DNA of 64,000 nt from Breoghania sp. (lineage in GTDB: Bacteria; Pseudomonadota; Alphaproteobacteria; Rhizobiales; Stappiaceae): contig NZ_OY771475.1 of NCBI RefSeq assembly GCF_963674635.1, positions 4,323,001 to 4,387,000 on the forward strand. The letters run 5' to 3'. Shown piece after piece: positions 17,282 to 26,426 of the stretch. The number at the start of each line of letters is the position of its first letter. The first letter of the stretch is position 1. Made by a program: the position numbers and the translations under genes. A model generated the notes under the pieces. It was not told the origin of the DNA. It saw nothing but the letters and a program-made list of their open reading frames with translations, and did no database searches.

Positions 17282-19378
17282 GTGCTGACATTTGAAACCA
17301 TGATGTCGATCGATCCTGCCATGGGCGGTTTTGCGTCCAGTGCGGGGGTGTCCGGGTTTGGCGCAGCCGCAAGCGGCAATCCGCAGGCGGCCTCGGGTCA
17401 ATTCGCAGCCCAGCTTTCCGGCGTGATGTCGAATGAGGGCGCGGCCACCGGCAATGCGGGCCAATCTGGGGCTGCGGCGATTGCAGCCGATGGGGCGGCC
17501 AATTCCGGAAAGAGCGCAGCTACAGGCTTCGGGATCACGCTGCAACTGAGCGATGAGGCTGAGGGGCTGGCAACGCCTGAAACGGCTTTCGTACAGGCGG
17601 TGCTTCAGTCCGCTGACGTCGCTGTCGATCCGGCGACGGGCGAGGTGGCTGACGACGGCGAGGAGCCGGCAGAAGGCGAGACCTCGGATGAGGTTCTGGC
17701 AGCGGCGCTTGCGTCCGGGCTTGCCGTGACACCCGAGGTGACCGTTCCCGCCCCTGTCGAGGGTGAGGCTGGCATCGTCACTGTGGCGGATGATGACGGC
17801 GCGGGTGTCGATCCGCTCGCGGCCGGCAAGGCTGGTGCGGCGGATGCCGAGGGCGAGCTGGAGTTGCCGACGTTCTTTCCCTCTGTGAACCGCGCGGCCC
17901 GCGGGAAGGCCGCTGATGGAGGTTCCGTTGGTGATGGCGAAAAACCGCTTGTGAACGGCGCGCAGGGCAATGCCGGTCCGGCCAAGGCCGAGGCGAAGGC
18001 CGCGCTGACGGCGCTGTCGGCGGATGAGGTCGCAGCCGCGACCAACGCCGCAACCAATGGCGCGACGGATGGCGAAACGGATCTGGAAGCGGCCCTGCGT
18101 GCGCTCCTGTCGGATCGCAAGGGGGATGCCGTTCGCCAGTCATCCGGAGCGACCCCGGCTAGTGACCAGGCGGCTGTCGATGGACGGCAAGCTGCCGCGG
18201 CCGATGGCGGGGATGATCTGGCCGCCCGCGCGCAGAAGCGTCTTGTCGGTGGTATGGAGACGGCAAGTTCTGGCACGGTTGACGATGAGGCTCTGGACGA
18301 GGCGCTCATTTCCTTGAAGGCGACGCGCGCAAATGTCAGTGCGACGACGTCGAATGCCGGCGCAAATGCTGCTGAGGCTGATGACAGCGCGCTCGGCGCC
18401 GCCGCCGCCAAGGCCGTTCAACGCATCGCCGGCGGGCAGGCTGGTGAGGGCGATGGCGAAGCGGCCGTTGGGGATGCGCCTGACAGCGATCCGGCAGATG
18501 AGCCGGTGTTGATGCGTCCGAAAGGCGCAATGCCGCGCACCGATGAACAGGCGGCCGCCAAACTCGCCACCGGCAAGGTGGCCACGTCCAGCGATCGGCT
18601 GGCCGGTGAAGGCGATCCGCGGATTGCCAATTTTTCCTCCGCCACCGATGTGAGCGACGAGGGCGAAGTTTCGCTCAAGGGCGCTGACAAGAATGCGGCG
18701 GCGCGCCCGAACGCAGGGGCGAATGCGAATGCCGGGCCGCATAAGCAGTCGGAGGCGCTCGTGTCGATGGCCGCAATGGCGGGCGCCGCCACGCACGCCA
18801 ATGTCGACGGGGACGAAACCAAGTCTCTAGACCCAATGATGCTTGGCGCCACGCTCGACCCCGCGGCGACGAATTCCCGCGCGATGGACACGCAGGCGGC
18901 GCGACTTGCCCAGACCGCTCAGGGAACCGGCTCCGCCCTGCCGACGGCCATGGTCGCGGCTGAGATTGCGCGCAACGCCCAGCGCGGCGTGAGCCGGTTC
19001 GAGATCCGCCTTGATCCGCCAGAACTGGGACGGGTCGATGTCCATCTGAAGATCAATGACGACGGCAAGGTCCAGGCGCATCTGGTGGTGGAGCGGCGCG
19101 ATACGCTCGACATGTTCATGCGCGACCAGCGCGGCATGGAACGTGCGCTTGAAAATGCCGGGCTGAAGACGAATGCCGATGGCGGCCTTCAGTTCTCCCT
19201 GAAGGATCAGGGACAGAGTTTTGCCGGCAGGGACGGCAATCAGAACGGGAACGGGACGCAGGCCGCAGGCCTGAACAAGGAGGCGGCCGGGGGCGAGGCC
19301 GCCGAGGCGACGCTGATGCCCGAGCGCATTTCGGCCTATAGCCGAAATGGCGTCAACGGCGTCGATATCAGGATCTAG
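17282..19378 (+). CDS. fliK: Flagellar hook-length control protein FliK
   Basis: About 698 aa. It sets hook length and switches the type III export apparatus from rod/hook to filament substrates. The long N-terminal two thirds are Ala/Asp/Glu/Gly-rich and low in complexity, as usual for FliK. The conserved C-terminal hook-length domain (about 570-640) has 'FEIRLDPPELGRVDV' and 'ERRDTLDMFMRDQRG'. I chose GTG 17282, which has GAGG five to six nt upstream. ATG 17261 is an alternative. flgD follows after 49 nt, so the two form an operon, probably from the sigma-54 promoter upstream. Confidence 0.9.
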   Translation: MLTFETMMSIDPAMGGFASSAGVSGFGAAASGNPQAASGQFAAQLSGVMSNEGAATGNAGQSGAAAIAADGAANSGKSAATGFGITLQLSDEAEGLATPETAFVQAVLQSADVAVDPATGEVADDGEEPAEGETSDEVLAAALASGLAVTPEVTVPAPVEGEAGIVTVADDDGAGVDPLAAGKAGAADAEGELELPTFFPSVNRAARGKAADGGSVGDGEKPLVNGAQGNAGPAKAEAKAALTALSADEVAAATNAATNGATDGETDLEAALRALLSDRKGDAVRQSSGATPASDQAAVDGRQAAAADGGDDLAARAQKRLVGGMETASSGTVDDEALDEALISLKATRANVSATTSNAGANAAEADDSALGAAAAKAVQRIAGGQAGEGDGEAAVGDAPDSDPADEPVLMRPKGAMPRTDEQAAAKLATGKVATSSDRLAGEGDPRIANFSSATDVSDEGEVSLKGADKNAAARPNAGANANAGPHKQSEALVSMAAMAGAATHANVDGDETKSLDPMMLGATLDPAATNSRAMDTQAARLAQTAQGTGSALPTAMVAAEIARNAQRGVSRFEIRLDPPELGRVDVHLKINDDGKVQAHLVVERRDTLDMFMRDQRGMERALENAGLKTNADGGLQFSLKDQGQSFAGRDGNQNGNGTQAAGLNKEAAGGEAAEATLMPERISAYSRNGVNGVDIRI

Positions 19379-19427
19379 TTCGTGCGGAGCCCGCAGGACG
19401 GGCGCGCGCGCATGAGGAGTTAGTGCG

Positions 19428-20090
19428 ATGGTTGAAGCAGTATCGGGTTCGTCCTCTGCAGGTTACGGCGCGGCGTCGACAACCACGAATGCCTTGTCCG
19501 CCAATTACCAAATGTTCCTGTCGCTGCTGACGTCACAGCTCAAGGCGCAGGATCCGCTCGATCCGCTGAAGGCAGACGAGTTCACCAACCAGCTCGTTCA
19601 GTACTCTTCGGTCGAACAGCAGATCAAGATGAACAGCAGTCTGGACGCGCTGATTGCGAAGACGGATGCGGCGAATGCCTCCAACCTTGTGAGCTACATT
19701 GGCAAGCGGGTTTCGGCTGAGGGTACGCAGAGTGTTCTGACCGATGGCTATGCCACGTGGGAGTTCAAGTCCCCGGCTGCCGCCGAAGACGCGGTCGTCA
19801 CGATCCGCAATTCGGCTGGTGTGATCGTCTATAAGGACAAGATCGATCTGTCCAAGGGAACCGGTGCTTATGTGTGGGACGGGCGCATGGACAGGGGCGG
19901 CACGGCCGCGGACGGCACCTACTCGATCTCATTCGAGGCGAAGGATGCTGCTGGCAAGAACGTGAGTGTGAAGACAGAGGCGTCCGGTGTGGTGGACAGC
20001 ATCGATTTTAGCGGTGCGGAGCCGGTCCTGAAAATGGGCGATCTGTCTGTCCCGCTGTCTACCGTGACCTCGGTGACCGCGGCGATTTAG
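19428..20090 (+). CDS. flgD: Flagellar hook assembly scaffold FlgD
   Basis: 220 aa. FlgD caps the growing hook and allows FlgE subunits to assemble. The N-terminal signature 'FLSLLTSQLKAQDPLDPL' and 'FTNQLVQYSSVEQQIKMN' is present, followed by the FlgD Ig-like and Tudor-like C-terminal region ('WEFKSPAAAEDAVVTIRN', 'DGTYSISFEAKDA'). GAGGAG precedes the ATG. It is followed by a strong terminator. Confidence 0.95.
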   Translation: MVEAVSGSSSAGYGAASTTTNALSANYQMFLSLLTSQLKAQDPLDPLKADEFTNQLVQYSSVEQQIKMNSSLDALIAKTDAANASNLVSYIGKRVSAEGTQSVLTDGYATWEFKSPAAAEDAVVTIRNSAGVIVYKDKIDLSKGTGAYVWDGRMDRGGTAADGTYSISFEAKDAAGKNVSVKTEASGVVDSIDFSGAEPVLKMGDLSVPLSTVTSVTAAI

Positions 20091-20166
20091 GAATCGGCCT
20101 TCCCGGCTGGAGGGAATCGGCCTTCGCGGCAGAAGCGAAGTCGGCAAATTTGTCTGCAACCTGTTT

Positions 20167-20194
20167 ACCCTGCCCGTTAACCGGGCGGGGTTTT
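20167..20194 (+). terminator. Rho-independent terminator after flgD
   Basis: A 10-bp stem (20167-20176 with 20182-20191, one G-T pair) and a TTAAC loop are followed by a T-run. Confidence 0.85.
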
Positions 20195-20367
20195 GTGCTT
20201 TGGGGATGGGGTATCGGGTTCTTGCGAACAGCGCCTGTGTCGAAAGGTAGGTGTGCAATTGCTGGCTGTTTTCAGCCGTATTTTAGTGAATTTCCGGCTG
20301 CTGCTATTGGCCTTCGGTGACCCTGAAGAACAGTAGGGCAAACTCTTACCGAATTGTTGCTAATGGC

Positions 20368-20382
20368 TTAGGTAAATTTTAA
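20368..20382. promoter_or_regulatory. Candidate CtrA box upstream of sciP
   Basis: TTAG-N7-TTAA, one base from the CtrA consensus TTAA-N7-TTAA, about 170 bp before sciP. In Caulobacter sciP is itself CtrA-controlled. Confidence 0.4.
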
Positions 20383-20550
20383 ATCCAGTCCGATATCGTC
20401 AGGGCGTGTCTGAGGCGTTTTCCGTTCAACTTGGTGTTTTCAAGGCGTCGGGGATCGTCCGGAAATATTTGTTGAGGTTAGGATCTCAATTCGCTCGGAA
20501 GCGAACGAAAAGGATCTTGCTTCGCTGGTCACGTTTAGTGTGAGAGTACG

Positions 20551-20826
20551 ATGACCGAACAAGTGCGTTCTAGGGTCAAATACGTTATTGGGCCCGATGG
20601 CAGCCCGCTTACGGTGGCAGACTTGCCTCCGACCACGACCAAACGATGGGTTATTCGCCGCAAGGCCGAAGTCGTCGCTGCGGTTCGTGGAGGGTTGTTG
20701 TCGCTGGATGAGGCCTGTCAGCGCTATACCCTGACGGTCGAGGAGTTCCTGTCCTGGCAGAGCTCGATCGACAAGCACGGGCTTGCGGGGCTGCGAGCCA
20801 CGCGCGTTCAGCAATACCGGCCTTGA
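20551..20826 (+). CDS. sciP: CtrA inhibitor SciP (DUF1153)
   Basis: 91 aa, closely matching the DUF1153/SciP family: 'YVIGPDGSPLT', 'TKRWVIRRKAEVVAAVRGG' and 'YTLTVEEFLSWQ', a helix-turn-helix. In Caulobacter, SciP binds DNA-bound CtrA and blocks CtrA-dependent transcription in G1 swarmer cells. Length is exactly as expected. It stands alone between flagellar operons with its own terminator. A candidate CtrA box lies upstream, which would give negative feedback. Confidence 0.95.
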   Translation: MTEQVRSRVKYVIGPDGSPLTVADLPPTTTKRWVIRRKAEVVAAVRGGLLSLDEACQRYTLTVEEFLSWQSSIDKHGLAGLRATRVQQYRP

Positions 20827-20909
20827 CGGGCAGGCATCCTGGGATGCCCCGCCCCGAATGAGCCGCAAGAAGATTGGGCAATCCATCCGGTTTGCCCACT
20901 CAAGTTAAT

Positions 20910-20937
20910 GCGGGCCGGTACTACCGGCCCGCTTTTT
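20910..20937 (+). terminator. Rho-independent terminator after sciP
   Basis: An 11-bp perfect inverted repeat (20910-20920 with 20922-20932) is followed by TTTTT. Confidence 0.88.
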
Positions 20938-21129
20938 CCGTTTAAAGAGCTTTTTTAGCCCTGTCATATTTGCGGAAATGGCTTTCTCTGATCCTGTATC
21001 GGGAATTAGGCCTATCCGCACTCCTGCGCATCCGATTAACGCGATGGGCTGTTTTTGCCGCTTTTCTGCCAGTTATGTGCGCCCTAAACCGCGGTTATCC
21101 AAGGGTGTTAAGGGTTCTTAAGTGTTTCG

Positions 21130-21146
21130 TTAACCAGTTGTTTACC
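21130..21146. promoter_or_regulatory. Candidate CtrA box upstream of fliF
   Basis: TTAACCAGTTGTTTACC fits TTAA-N7-TTTA with an ACC extension on both half-sites, about 120 bp before fliF. Early flagellar operons are direct CtrA targets in Caulobacter. Confidence 0.5.
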
Positions 21147-21263
21147 ATGGCGAGGGCAATTTTTGCCTAGCGGGCCGTCTGGAAGGAAATCGCACACCCA
21201 GAACCCTCATCCTTTCAGGCGGTCCGTCCAATTTTGCGCAAACAGGTCGATGGGTAGCACTTC

Positions 21264-22898
21264 GTGAACGGCATGTTCGAATTCCTCCGAGGACTGGGTG
21301 CCGGCCGGCTGGCCGCCATGGGTGCTGTCGCCGCCATGCTTATCGGCATGTTCGCGGTCATCATCCTCCGGGTCACCACCCCGACCATGTCTCCGATCTA
21401 CACCGACCTGACCTTTGACGACTCCTCCGCGATCATCCGCCAGCTGGAAAGCATGGGCGTGCCGTACGAGACGCGCAACGAGGGGGCGGCGATCCTTATC
21501 CCGCAGGATCAGGTGCTGCGCATCCGCATGTCTCTTGCAGAGCAGGGGCTGCCGACCGGCGGCTCCGTCGGCTATGAGATTTTCGATCGCACCGATACGC
21601 TCGGCAGCACGAGCTTCGTCCAGAACATCAACCAACTGCGTGCGCTGGAAGGCGAACTGGCGCGTACCATCCAGTCGATTTCGCGCGTAACCAGCGCGCG
21701 GGTCCATCTGGTGATCCCCAAGCGCGAGCTTTTTCAACGCGACCGCGAACCCACCACGGCCTCCATTGTCCTGAAAGTCCGCGGCACGCTCGATACCGGA
21801 CAGATCCGCGCCATTCAGCATCTTGTCGCCACTGCCGTGGAAGGGCTTTCGCCCGAACATGTTTCGATCGTCGACGAACGCGGCGCGCTGCTGGCGAGCG
21901 GCGTGGAAGAGGATGTTGAAGGGATGGTCTCCTCGTCCCTTCAGGAGCGCGCGACCAAGGTTGAGGCGCGGCTGCGCCAGCAGGTGGAGGAGATCGTTTC
22001 TTCCGTCGTGGGCCCTGGCCGCGCACGGGTTCGCGTCGCCGCCGATCTCGATTTCAATCGCGTCACGGAAACCTCCGAGACCTATGATCCCGATGGTCAG
22101 GTTGTGCGGTCGAGCCAGTCGCGCGAAGAGAGCTCTTCCAGCACGTCCCAGGAAGGCGGTGTGACGGCCGGCAACCAGTTGCCGAATGCCGAGGTCAACC
22201 AGAATGGGGGCGGCGATCGCGAAAACTCCGCGGTCACGGACGAGACCATCAACTACGAGATCTCGCGCTCGACCCGGACCACCGTGGTCGAAGCCGGGGC
22301 GGTCAAGCGTCTTTCCGTCGCCGTTCTGGTCGATGGCATCTACCAGACGAATGATCAAGGCGACCTGGTCTACACGGAGCGCGCCCAGGAGGAGCTGGAC
22401 CGGATCGCCACGCTTGTGCGCTCGGCGGTCGGTTACGACCAGACCCGCGGCGATCAGGTTGAGGTGGTCAATCTGCGTTTTGCCCAGGGGCCGGTTGCCG
22501 AGTTGCCCTCCAGCGAGCCTGGGCTTTTCGATTTCACCAAGGATGACATTCTCTACTTTGCCGAACTGGGTGTGATCATCGTCATCTCGCTTCTGTCCCT
22601 GCTCTTCGTGGTTCGCCCGCTGGTTCGCAAGGTTGTTGGCGAAGAGGAGAAAAAGGATCAGGACGCGCTTGCCGGCGGTGAGCAGCAGATGATGATCGGC
22701 GCCGATGGTCTCCCTGTCCCGATGACGGGAGAAGGCGGCGAAGGAGAGGATGAGGACAAGGGGCTTCAGTGGCTTCTCGACGCCCAGCAAGCTGGCAAGG
22801 ACCATATCAAGTCGGTCGAGAAAGTTGGTGAGATCGTCAGCGAATACCCGAATGAAGCCGTCTCCATCGTGCGTGGCTGGCTGAACGAGGCCGCTTAA
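21264..22898 (+). CDS. fliF: Flagellar MS-ring protein FliF
   Basis: 544 aa. FliF forms the inner-membrane MS ring, the base of the basal body. It has transmembrane helices near the N-terminus (about 17-38) and C-terminus (about 430-452), YscJ/FliF ring-building domains between ('IPQDQVLRIRMSLAEQGLP', 'ALEGELARTIQSI', 'ARVHLVIPKRELF') and a cytoplasmic C-tail that binds FliG. The start is GTG with no strong ribosome binding site, and ATG 21273 is an alternative. fliG starts directly after the stop codon. Confidence 0.93.
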   Translation: MNGMFEFLRGLGAGRLAAMGAVAAMLIGMFAVIILRVTTPTMSPIYTDLTFDDSSAIIRQLESMGVPYETRNEGAAILIPQDQVLRIRMSLAEQGLPTGGSVGYEIFDRTDTLGSTSFVQNINQLRALEGELARTIQSISRVTSARVHLVIPKRELFQRDREPTTASIVLKVRGTLDTGQIRAIQHLVATAVEGLSPEHVSIVDERGALLASGVEEDVEGMVSSSLQERATKVEARLRQQVEEIVSSVVGPGRARVRVAADLDFNRVTETSETYDPDGQVVRSSQSREESSSSTSQEGGVTAGNQLPNAEVNQNGGGDRENSAVTDETINYEISRSTRTTVVEAGAVKRLSVAVLVDGIYQTNDQGDLVYTERAQEELDRIATLVRSAVGYDQTRGDQVEVVNLRFAQGPVAELPSSEPGLFDFTKDDILYFAELGVIIVISLLSLLFVVRPLVRKVVGEEEKKDQDALAGGEQQMMIGADGLPVPMTGEGGEGEDEDKGLQWLLDAQQAGKDHIKSVEKVGEIVSEYPNEAVSIVRGWLNEAA

Positions 22899-23939
22899 AT
22901 GGCAATCGGTACCGAACTTCAGGTCGTCGACGACCAAAATGAGCGTACCCTCGACGGGGCGGAGCGCGCTGCGGTGCTGTTGCTCGCGCTCGGCGAGGAA
23001 CACGGTCGCCACATTTGGGAGCGTCTTGACGAGATCGAGGTTCGGCAGGTCTCAGCTGCGATGTCCAAGCTCGGGCCGATCACGCCGAAGATGCTTGAGG
23101 GGCTGATGGGCGAATTCGTCCACAAGCTGACCTCCACCGGTGCGCTGACGGGCAATGTGGATGCGACCGAACGGCTGCTCGGCACCTTCCTGCCGGACGA
23201 TCGGGTGGCCCTTATCATGGAGGAAATCCGCGGTCCGGCCGGTCGCAACATGTGGGAGAAGCTCTCCAACGTTCAGGAGAACGTTCTCGCCAACTATCTG
23301 AAGAACGAGTACCCGCAGACGGTTGCGGTGGTGATGTCGAAAATCCGTTCCGACCATGCCGCGCGTGTTCTGTCCATCCTGCCGGAGGAATTCGCGCTTG
23401 AGGTGGTGAACCGCATGCTACGCATGGAGGCGGTTCAGAAGGATGTTCTGGAGAAGGTGGAGCAGACGCTGCGCGTGGAGTTCATGTCGAACCTCTCGCA
23501 TACCAGCCGGCGTGACTCGCATGAGCTGATGGCGGACATCTTCAACAATTTCGACCGGCAGACCGAAGCCCGGTTCCTGGCGGCGCTGGAAGAGGAAAGC
23601 CGGGAATCTGCGGAGCGCATCAAGACGCTGATGTTCACCTTCGACGACCTCGGCAAGCTCGATGCGGCCAGCGCGCAGACGCTGCTGCGCAACGTGGACA
23701 AGGACAAGCTGGCGGTCGCGCTCAAGGGCGCGAACGAGGCGGTACGCGAATTCTTCTTTGGCAACATGACGGCGCGCGCCGCCAAGATGCTGCGTGACGA
23801 CATGGATGCGCTGGGACCGGTGCGCCTGCGCGATGTTGATGAGGTACAATCTGAAATGGTGAATGTCGCCAAGGATCTGGCTGCGCGCGGCGAGATCATG
23901 ATCACCAAGAACAAGGGCGACGATGAACTCGTCTATTAG
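22899..23939 (+). CDS. fliG: Flagellar motor switch protein FliG
   Basis: 346 aa, three-domain switch protein linking the MS ring to the C-ring and contacting MotA. Visible features are the N-terminal 'AAVLLLALGEEHG', middle 'EYPQTVAVVMSKI' and the C-terminal torque helix region with charged residues ('MFTFDDL', 'LGPVRLRDVDEVQ'). Length is normal. Its start codon abuts the fliF stop. Confidence 0.95.
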   Translation: MAIGTELQVVDDQNERTLDGAERAAVLLLALGEEHGRHIWERLDEIEVRQVSAAMSKLGPITPKMLEGLMGEFVHKLTSTGALTGNVDATERLLGTFLPDDRVALIMEEIRGPAGRNMWEKLSNVQENVLANYLKNEYPQTVAVVMSKIRSDHAARVLSILPEEFALEVVNRMLRMEAVQKDVLEKVEQTLRVEFMSNLSHTSRRDSHELMADIFNNFDRQTEARFLAALEEESRESAERIKTLMFTFDDLGKLDAASAQTLLRNVDKDKLAVALKGANEAVREFFFGNMTARAAKMLRDDMDALGPVRLRDVDEVQSEMVNVAKDLAARGEIMITKNKGDDELVY

Positions 23940-23949
23940 CAGGTCACGC

Positions 23950-24624
23950 ATGAGCAACCCGGCTCGTTTCCTTTTTGACCGCGATTTTGCAGCGCCCGAA
24001 GCGCCCGCAAAGGAAAAGGTTGCGAAAACGGAAGAGAAGCCTGCTGAGCCGACCATTCTCAAGTCCGAGCATGATAGGCTGCTCAAGCAGGCGGAACAGA
24101 GAGCCTATGAACGGGGAAAGGCGGAGGCGGAGGCGCGGATTGCTGAGGACGGCTTGCATGTGCTGGCCGACGAAGCCTCTAAGCTTGCCACCAATGCGAG
24201 CGAGCTTCTGTTGCGTCTCGATGGCGAGCTTGAGGCAATCGAGACGGACAGCGTGGGGCTCGCCTTCCTGATCGCCCGCCGCTTTGCGGCGCATCTGGTG
24301 GCGCGGGAGCCGCTGGGCGAGGTGGTGGCTCTGATCTCGGAATGTCTGGGCTCGCTGCGCCGCGCGCCCCATGTGGTGATCCGCGTCCGCGAACGCGACA
24401 GCGAGACGCTGAAGGCCCAGGTCGACAAGATCGCCTATGAACGCGGTTTCGAGGGCCGCATCGTGGTCCTCGGCGAACCTGATATCGAACGCGGCGATTG
24501 CCGTCTGGAATGGGCCGATGGTGGCCTCATTCGTGACCGCAAGGCGCTGGAGAAACAAATTGAAGCCTCTGTCAGACGCTATTTTGCCGCGCGTCAGCCG
24601 GCAGCCGACAGTACGGGAGCGTGA
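23950..24624 (+). CDS. fliH: Flagellar assembly protein FliH-like
   Basis: 224 aa. It occupies the fliH place between fliG and fliN. It has a disordered, charged N-terminus, then a helical stretch ('LLKQAEQRAYERGKAEAEARIAE', about 46-68) and a C-terminal domain with 'VVIRVRERD' and 'RGDCRLEWADGGLI', which is typical of FliH/YscL. FliH regulates the export ATPase FliI. I chose ATG 23950 (AGGT upstream) over 23923, which overlaps fliG. Confidence 0.87.
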   Translation: MSNPARFLFDRDFAAPEAPAKEKVAKTEEKPAEPTILKSEHDRLLKQAEQRAYERGKAEAEARIAEDGLHVLADEASKLATNASELLLRLDGELEAIETDSVGLAFLIARRFAAHLVAREPLGEVVALISECLGSLRRAPHVVIRVRERDSETLKAQVDKIAYERGFEGRIVVLGEPDIERGDCRLEWADGGLIRDRKALEKQIEASVRRYFAARQPAADSTGA

Positions 24625-24627
24625 TGC

Positions 24628-24987
24628 ATGAGCGACAACGACGAACCTGAATTCGATCCCGGCGGCATGCAGTTCGAGGAACTCGAACCCGGACAGCAGC
24701 GGCGCGGCGACGACGACGATGACGCCAACCACCATGCGCGTTCCGCCGCGGATCTGGAGGCCGTCTTCGACGTGCCTGTCCGCGTGGCCGCGGTTCTGGG
24801 GCATTCCCGCATGCAGGTCTCCGATCTGCTGAGCCTTTCCTCGGGAACCGTGCTGGAACTCGACCGCAAGGTTGGCGAAGCCATCGATATCTATGTCAAT
24901 GACCGGCTGGTCGCCCGCGGGGAAGTGGTTCTCGTGGAAGACAAGCTCGGCGTGACCATGACGGAAATCATCAAGACCGACCGTTGA
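24628..24987 (+). CDS. fliN: Flagellar motor switch protein FliN
   Basis: 119 aa. An acidic N-terminal tail is followed by a SpoA domain (about 40-115) with 'FDVPVRVAAVLG', 'LLSLSSGTVLELDR' and 'VVLVEDKLGVTMTEI', the FliN signature. FliN builds the bottom of the C-ring, where CheY-P acts. It sits 3 nt after fliH. Confidence 0.95.
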   Translation: MSDNDEPEFDPGGMQFEELEPGQQRRGDDDDDANHHARSAADLEAVFDVPVRVAAVLGHSRMQVSDLLSLSSGTVLELDRKVGEAIDIYVNDRLVARGEVVLVEDKLGVTMTEIIKTDR

Positions 24988-25015
24988 CGGCCGGCGACAG
25001 GACGAGAGAGACGAC

Positions 25016-26374
25016 ATGCGCCTTCTGATCATTGGCACGCTCGGCGGACAGCTTACGGTGGCTTCCAAGATCGCCATGGAAACAGGCGCCAGCGTCACAT
25101 TCGCCGAAACGGTCGAAAACGGCCTCAAGACCCTGCGCTCCGGCAAGGGCGCGGATCTGATCATGATCGATGTGGGGCTCGATATCGAAGCCCTGATCGA
25201 GCATCTGCAACATGAACGCATCCATGTGCCGGTGGTGGCCTGCGGCACCCAGTCGGATGCGCGCGCCGCCGTCCAGGCGATCCGGGCCGGGGCGAAGGAA
25301 TACATCCCCCTGCCGCCGGATCCGGAGCTCATCGCCGCCGTTCTTCACGCGGTGGCCGCTGACCAGTCGGATCTCATCTATCGCGACGAAGCCATGGCGG
25401 CGGTGGTAAAGCTGGCCGAGCAGGTCGCGCCCTCGGAGGCCTCGGTTCTGATCACCGGTGAATCCGGTACCGGCAAGGAAGTGCTCGCCCGCCACGTTCA
25501 CCAGAAGTCTCAGCGCGCGAAGAAGGCCTTTGTCTCCATCAACTGCGCGGCCATTCCCGACAATCTGCTGGAATCGGAACTGTTCGGACACGAAAAGGGC
25601 GCGTTCACCGGGGCGGTGGCGCGCCGGGTTGGCAAGTTCGAGGAAGCCGACGGCGGGACCCTTTTGCTGGACGAAATCTCCGAGATGGACATTCGTCTGC
25701 AGGCGAAGCTGCTGCGCGCCTTGCAGGAGCGGGTGATCGACCGCGTGGGCGGGACACGCCCCGTTCCCGTCGATATCCGCATCATCGCCACATCCAACCG
25801 GGATTTGGCGGAAGAGGTGCGCGCAGGCCGTTTCCGGGAGGATCTTCTCTATCGCCTCAATGTGGTAAACCTGAAGATCCCGGCGCTTCGTCAGCGTCCG
25901 GCCGACGTTCTGGAACTCGCACAGCATTTCGTTCGCAAATATGCCGAGATCAATGGTGTGCCCGCCCGGCCCTTGAGTGCGGAGGCGCGCCGGTCGCTTG
26001 CCGCCAATCCCTGGCCGGGAAATGTGCGCGAGCTGGAAAACACCATGCACCGCGCGGTTCTGCTGGCGCAGGACGAGGAAATCTCCGCCGACGCCATCCT
26101 GATGCCGGACGGAAGCCCCGTGCGCGGCGGGGGGACGGCGGAGCAGGCGGCCATGACCGCCGAGGCGGTGAGCCGCTCGATGGTCGGCCGGACAGTGGCC
26201 GACGTTGAAAAGCAACTTATCCTGGAGACGCTGGATCATTGCCTCGGCAATCGCACCCATGCGGCCAAGATCCTCGGCATCTCCATCCGCACACTTCGCA
26301 ACAAGCTCAATCTCTATGCCGGAGAAGGCACGGAGATCCCGTCACCCGGCGAAAGCCGTCTTGCCGCCTACTAG
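25016..26374 (+). CDS. flbD: Sigma-54-dependent flagellar regulator FlbD
   Basis: 452 aa. The N-terminal receiver-like domain (about 1-118) has one central Asp (D52). The AAA+ domain has Walker A GESGTGKE (148-155), the sigma-54 contact loop GAFTGA (195-200) and an arginine-finger region, and the C-terminus is a Fis-type helix-turn-helix ('CLGNRTHAAKILGISIRTLRNKL'). FlbD activates late flagellar genes and represses fliF in Caulobacter, depending on flagellar assembly through FliX. fliX is not seen in this window. GAGAGA precedes the ATG. Confidence 0.95.
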   Translation: MRLLIIGTLGGQLTVASKIAMETGASVTFAETVENGLKTLRSGKGADLIMIDVGLDIEALIEHLQHERIHVPVVACGTQSDARAAVQAIRAGAKEYIPLPPDPELIAAVLHAVAADQSDLIYRDEAMAAVVKLAEQVAPSEASVLITGESGTGKEVLARHVHQKSQRAKKAFVSINCAAIPDNLLESELFGHEKGAFTGAVARRVGKFEEADGGTLLLDEISEMDIRLQAKLLRALQERVIDRVGGTRPVPVDIRIIATSNRDLAEEVRAGRFREDLLYRLNVVNLKIPALRQRPADVLELAQHFVRKYAEINGVPARPLSAEARRSLAANPWPGNVRELENTMHRAVLLAQDEEISADAILMPDGSPVRGGGTAEQAAMTAEAVSRSMVGRTVADVEKQLILETLDHCLGNRTHAAKILGISIRTLRNKLNLYAGEGTEIPSPGESRLAAY

Positions 26375-26426
26375 GGCGTGACCGCATGTCTGATTGCGCC
26401 GACGCGCACCTGATCGAGGCCTTTTG

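Larger units (their letters stand above)
20091..20550. other. Intergenic region flgD-sciP
   Basis: Contains the flgD terminator and a candidate CtrA box upstream of sciP. Two near copies of GAATCGGCCTTC lie at about 20091-20125. No gene was seen. Confidence 0.6.
20827..21263. other. Intergenic region sciP-fliF
   Basis: Holds the sciP terminator and, near 21108-21146, a cluster of TTAA sequences that includes a candidate CtrA box. No gene was seen. Confidence 0.6.

Noticed and set aside
21108..21133. Extra TTAA pairs near the fliF promoter
   Set aside because: Spacing is 6 and 8 nt instead of 7, so these pairs are not CtrA boxes by the usual rule.
21207..23012. 601-aa minus-strand frame over fliF
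   Set aside because: Shadow of fliF and fliG; no family signature.
23944..25332. 462-aa minus-strand frame over fliH-fliN-flbD
   Set aside because: Shadow of three recognised flagellar genes.
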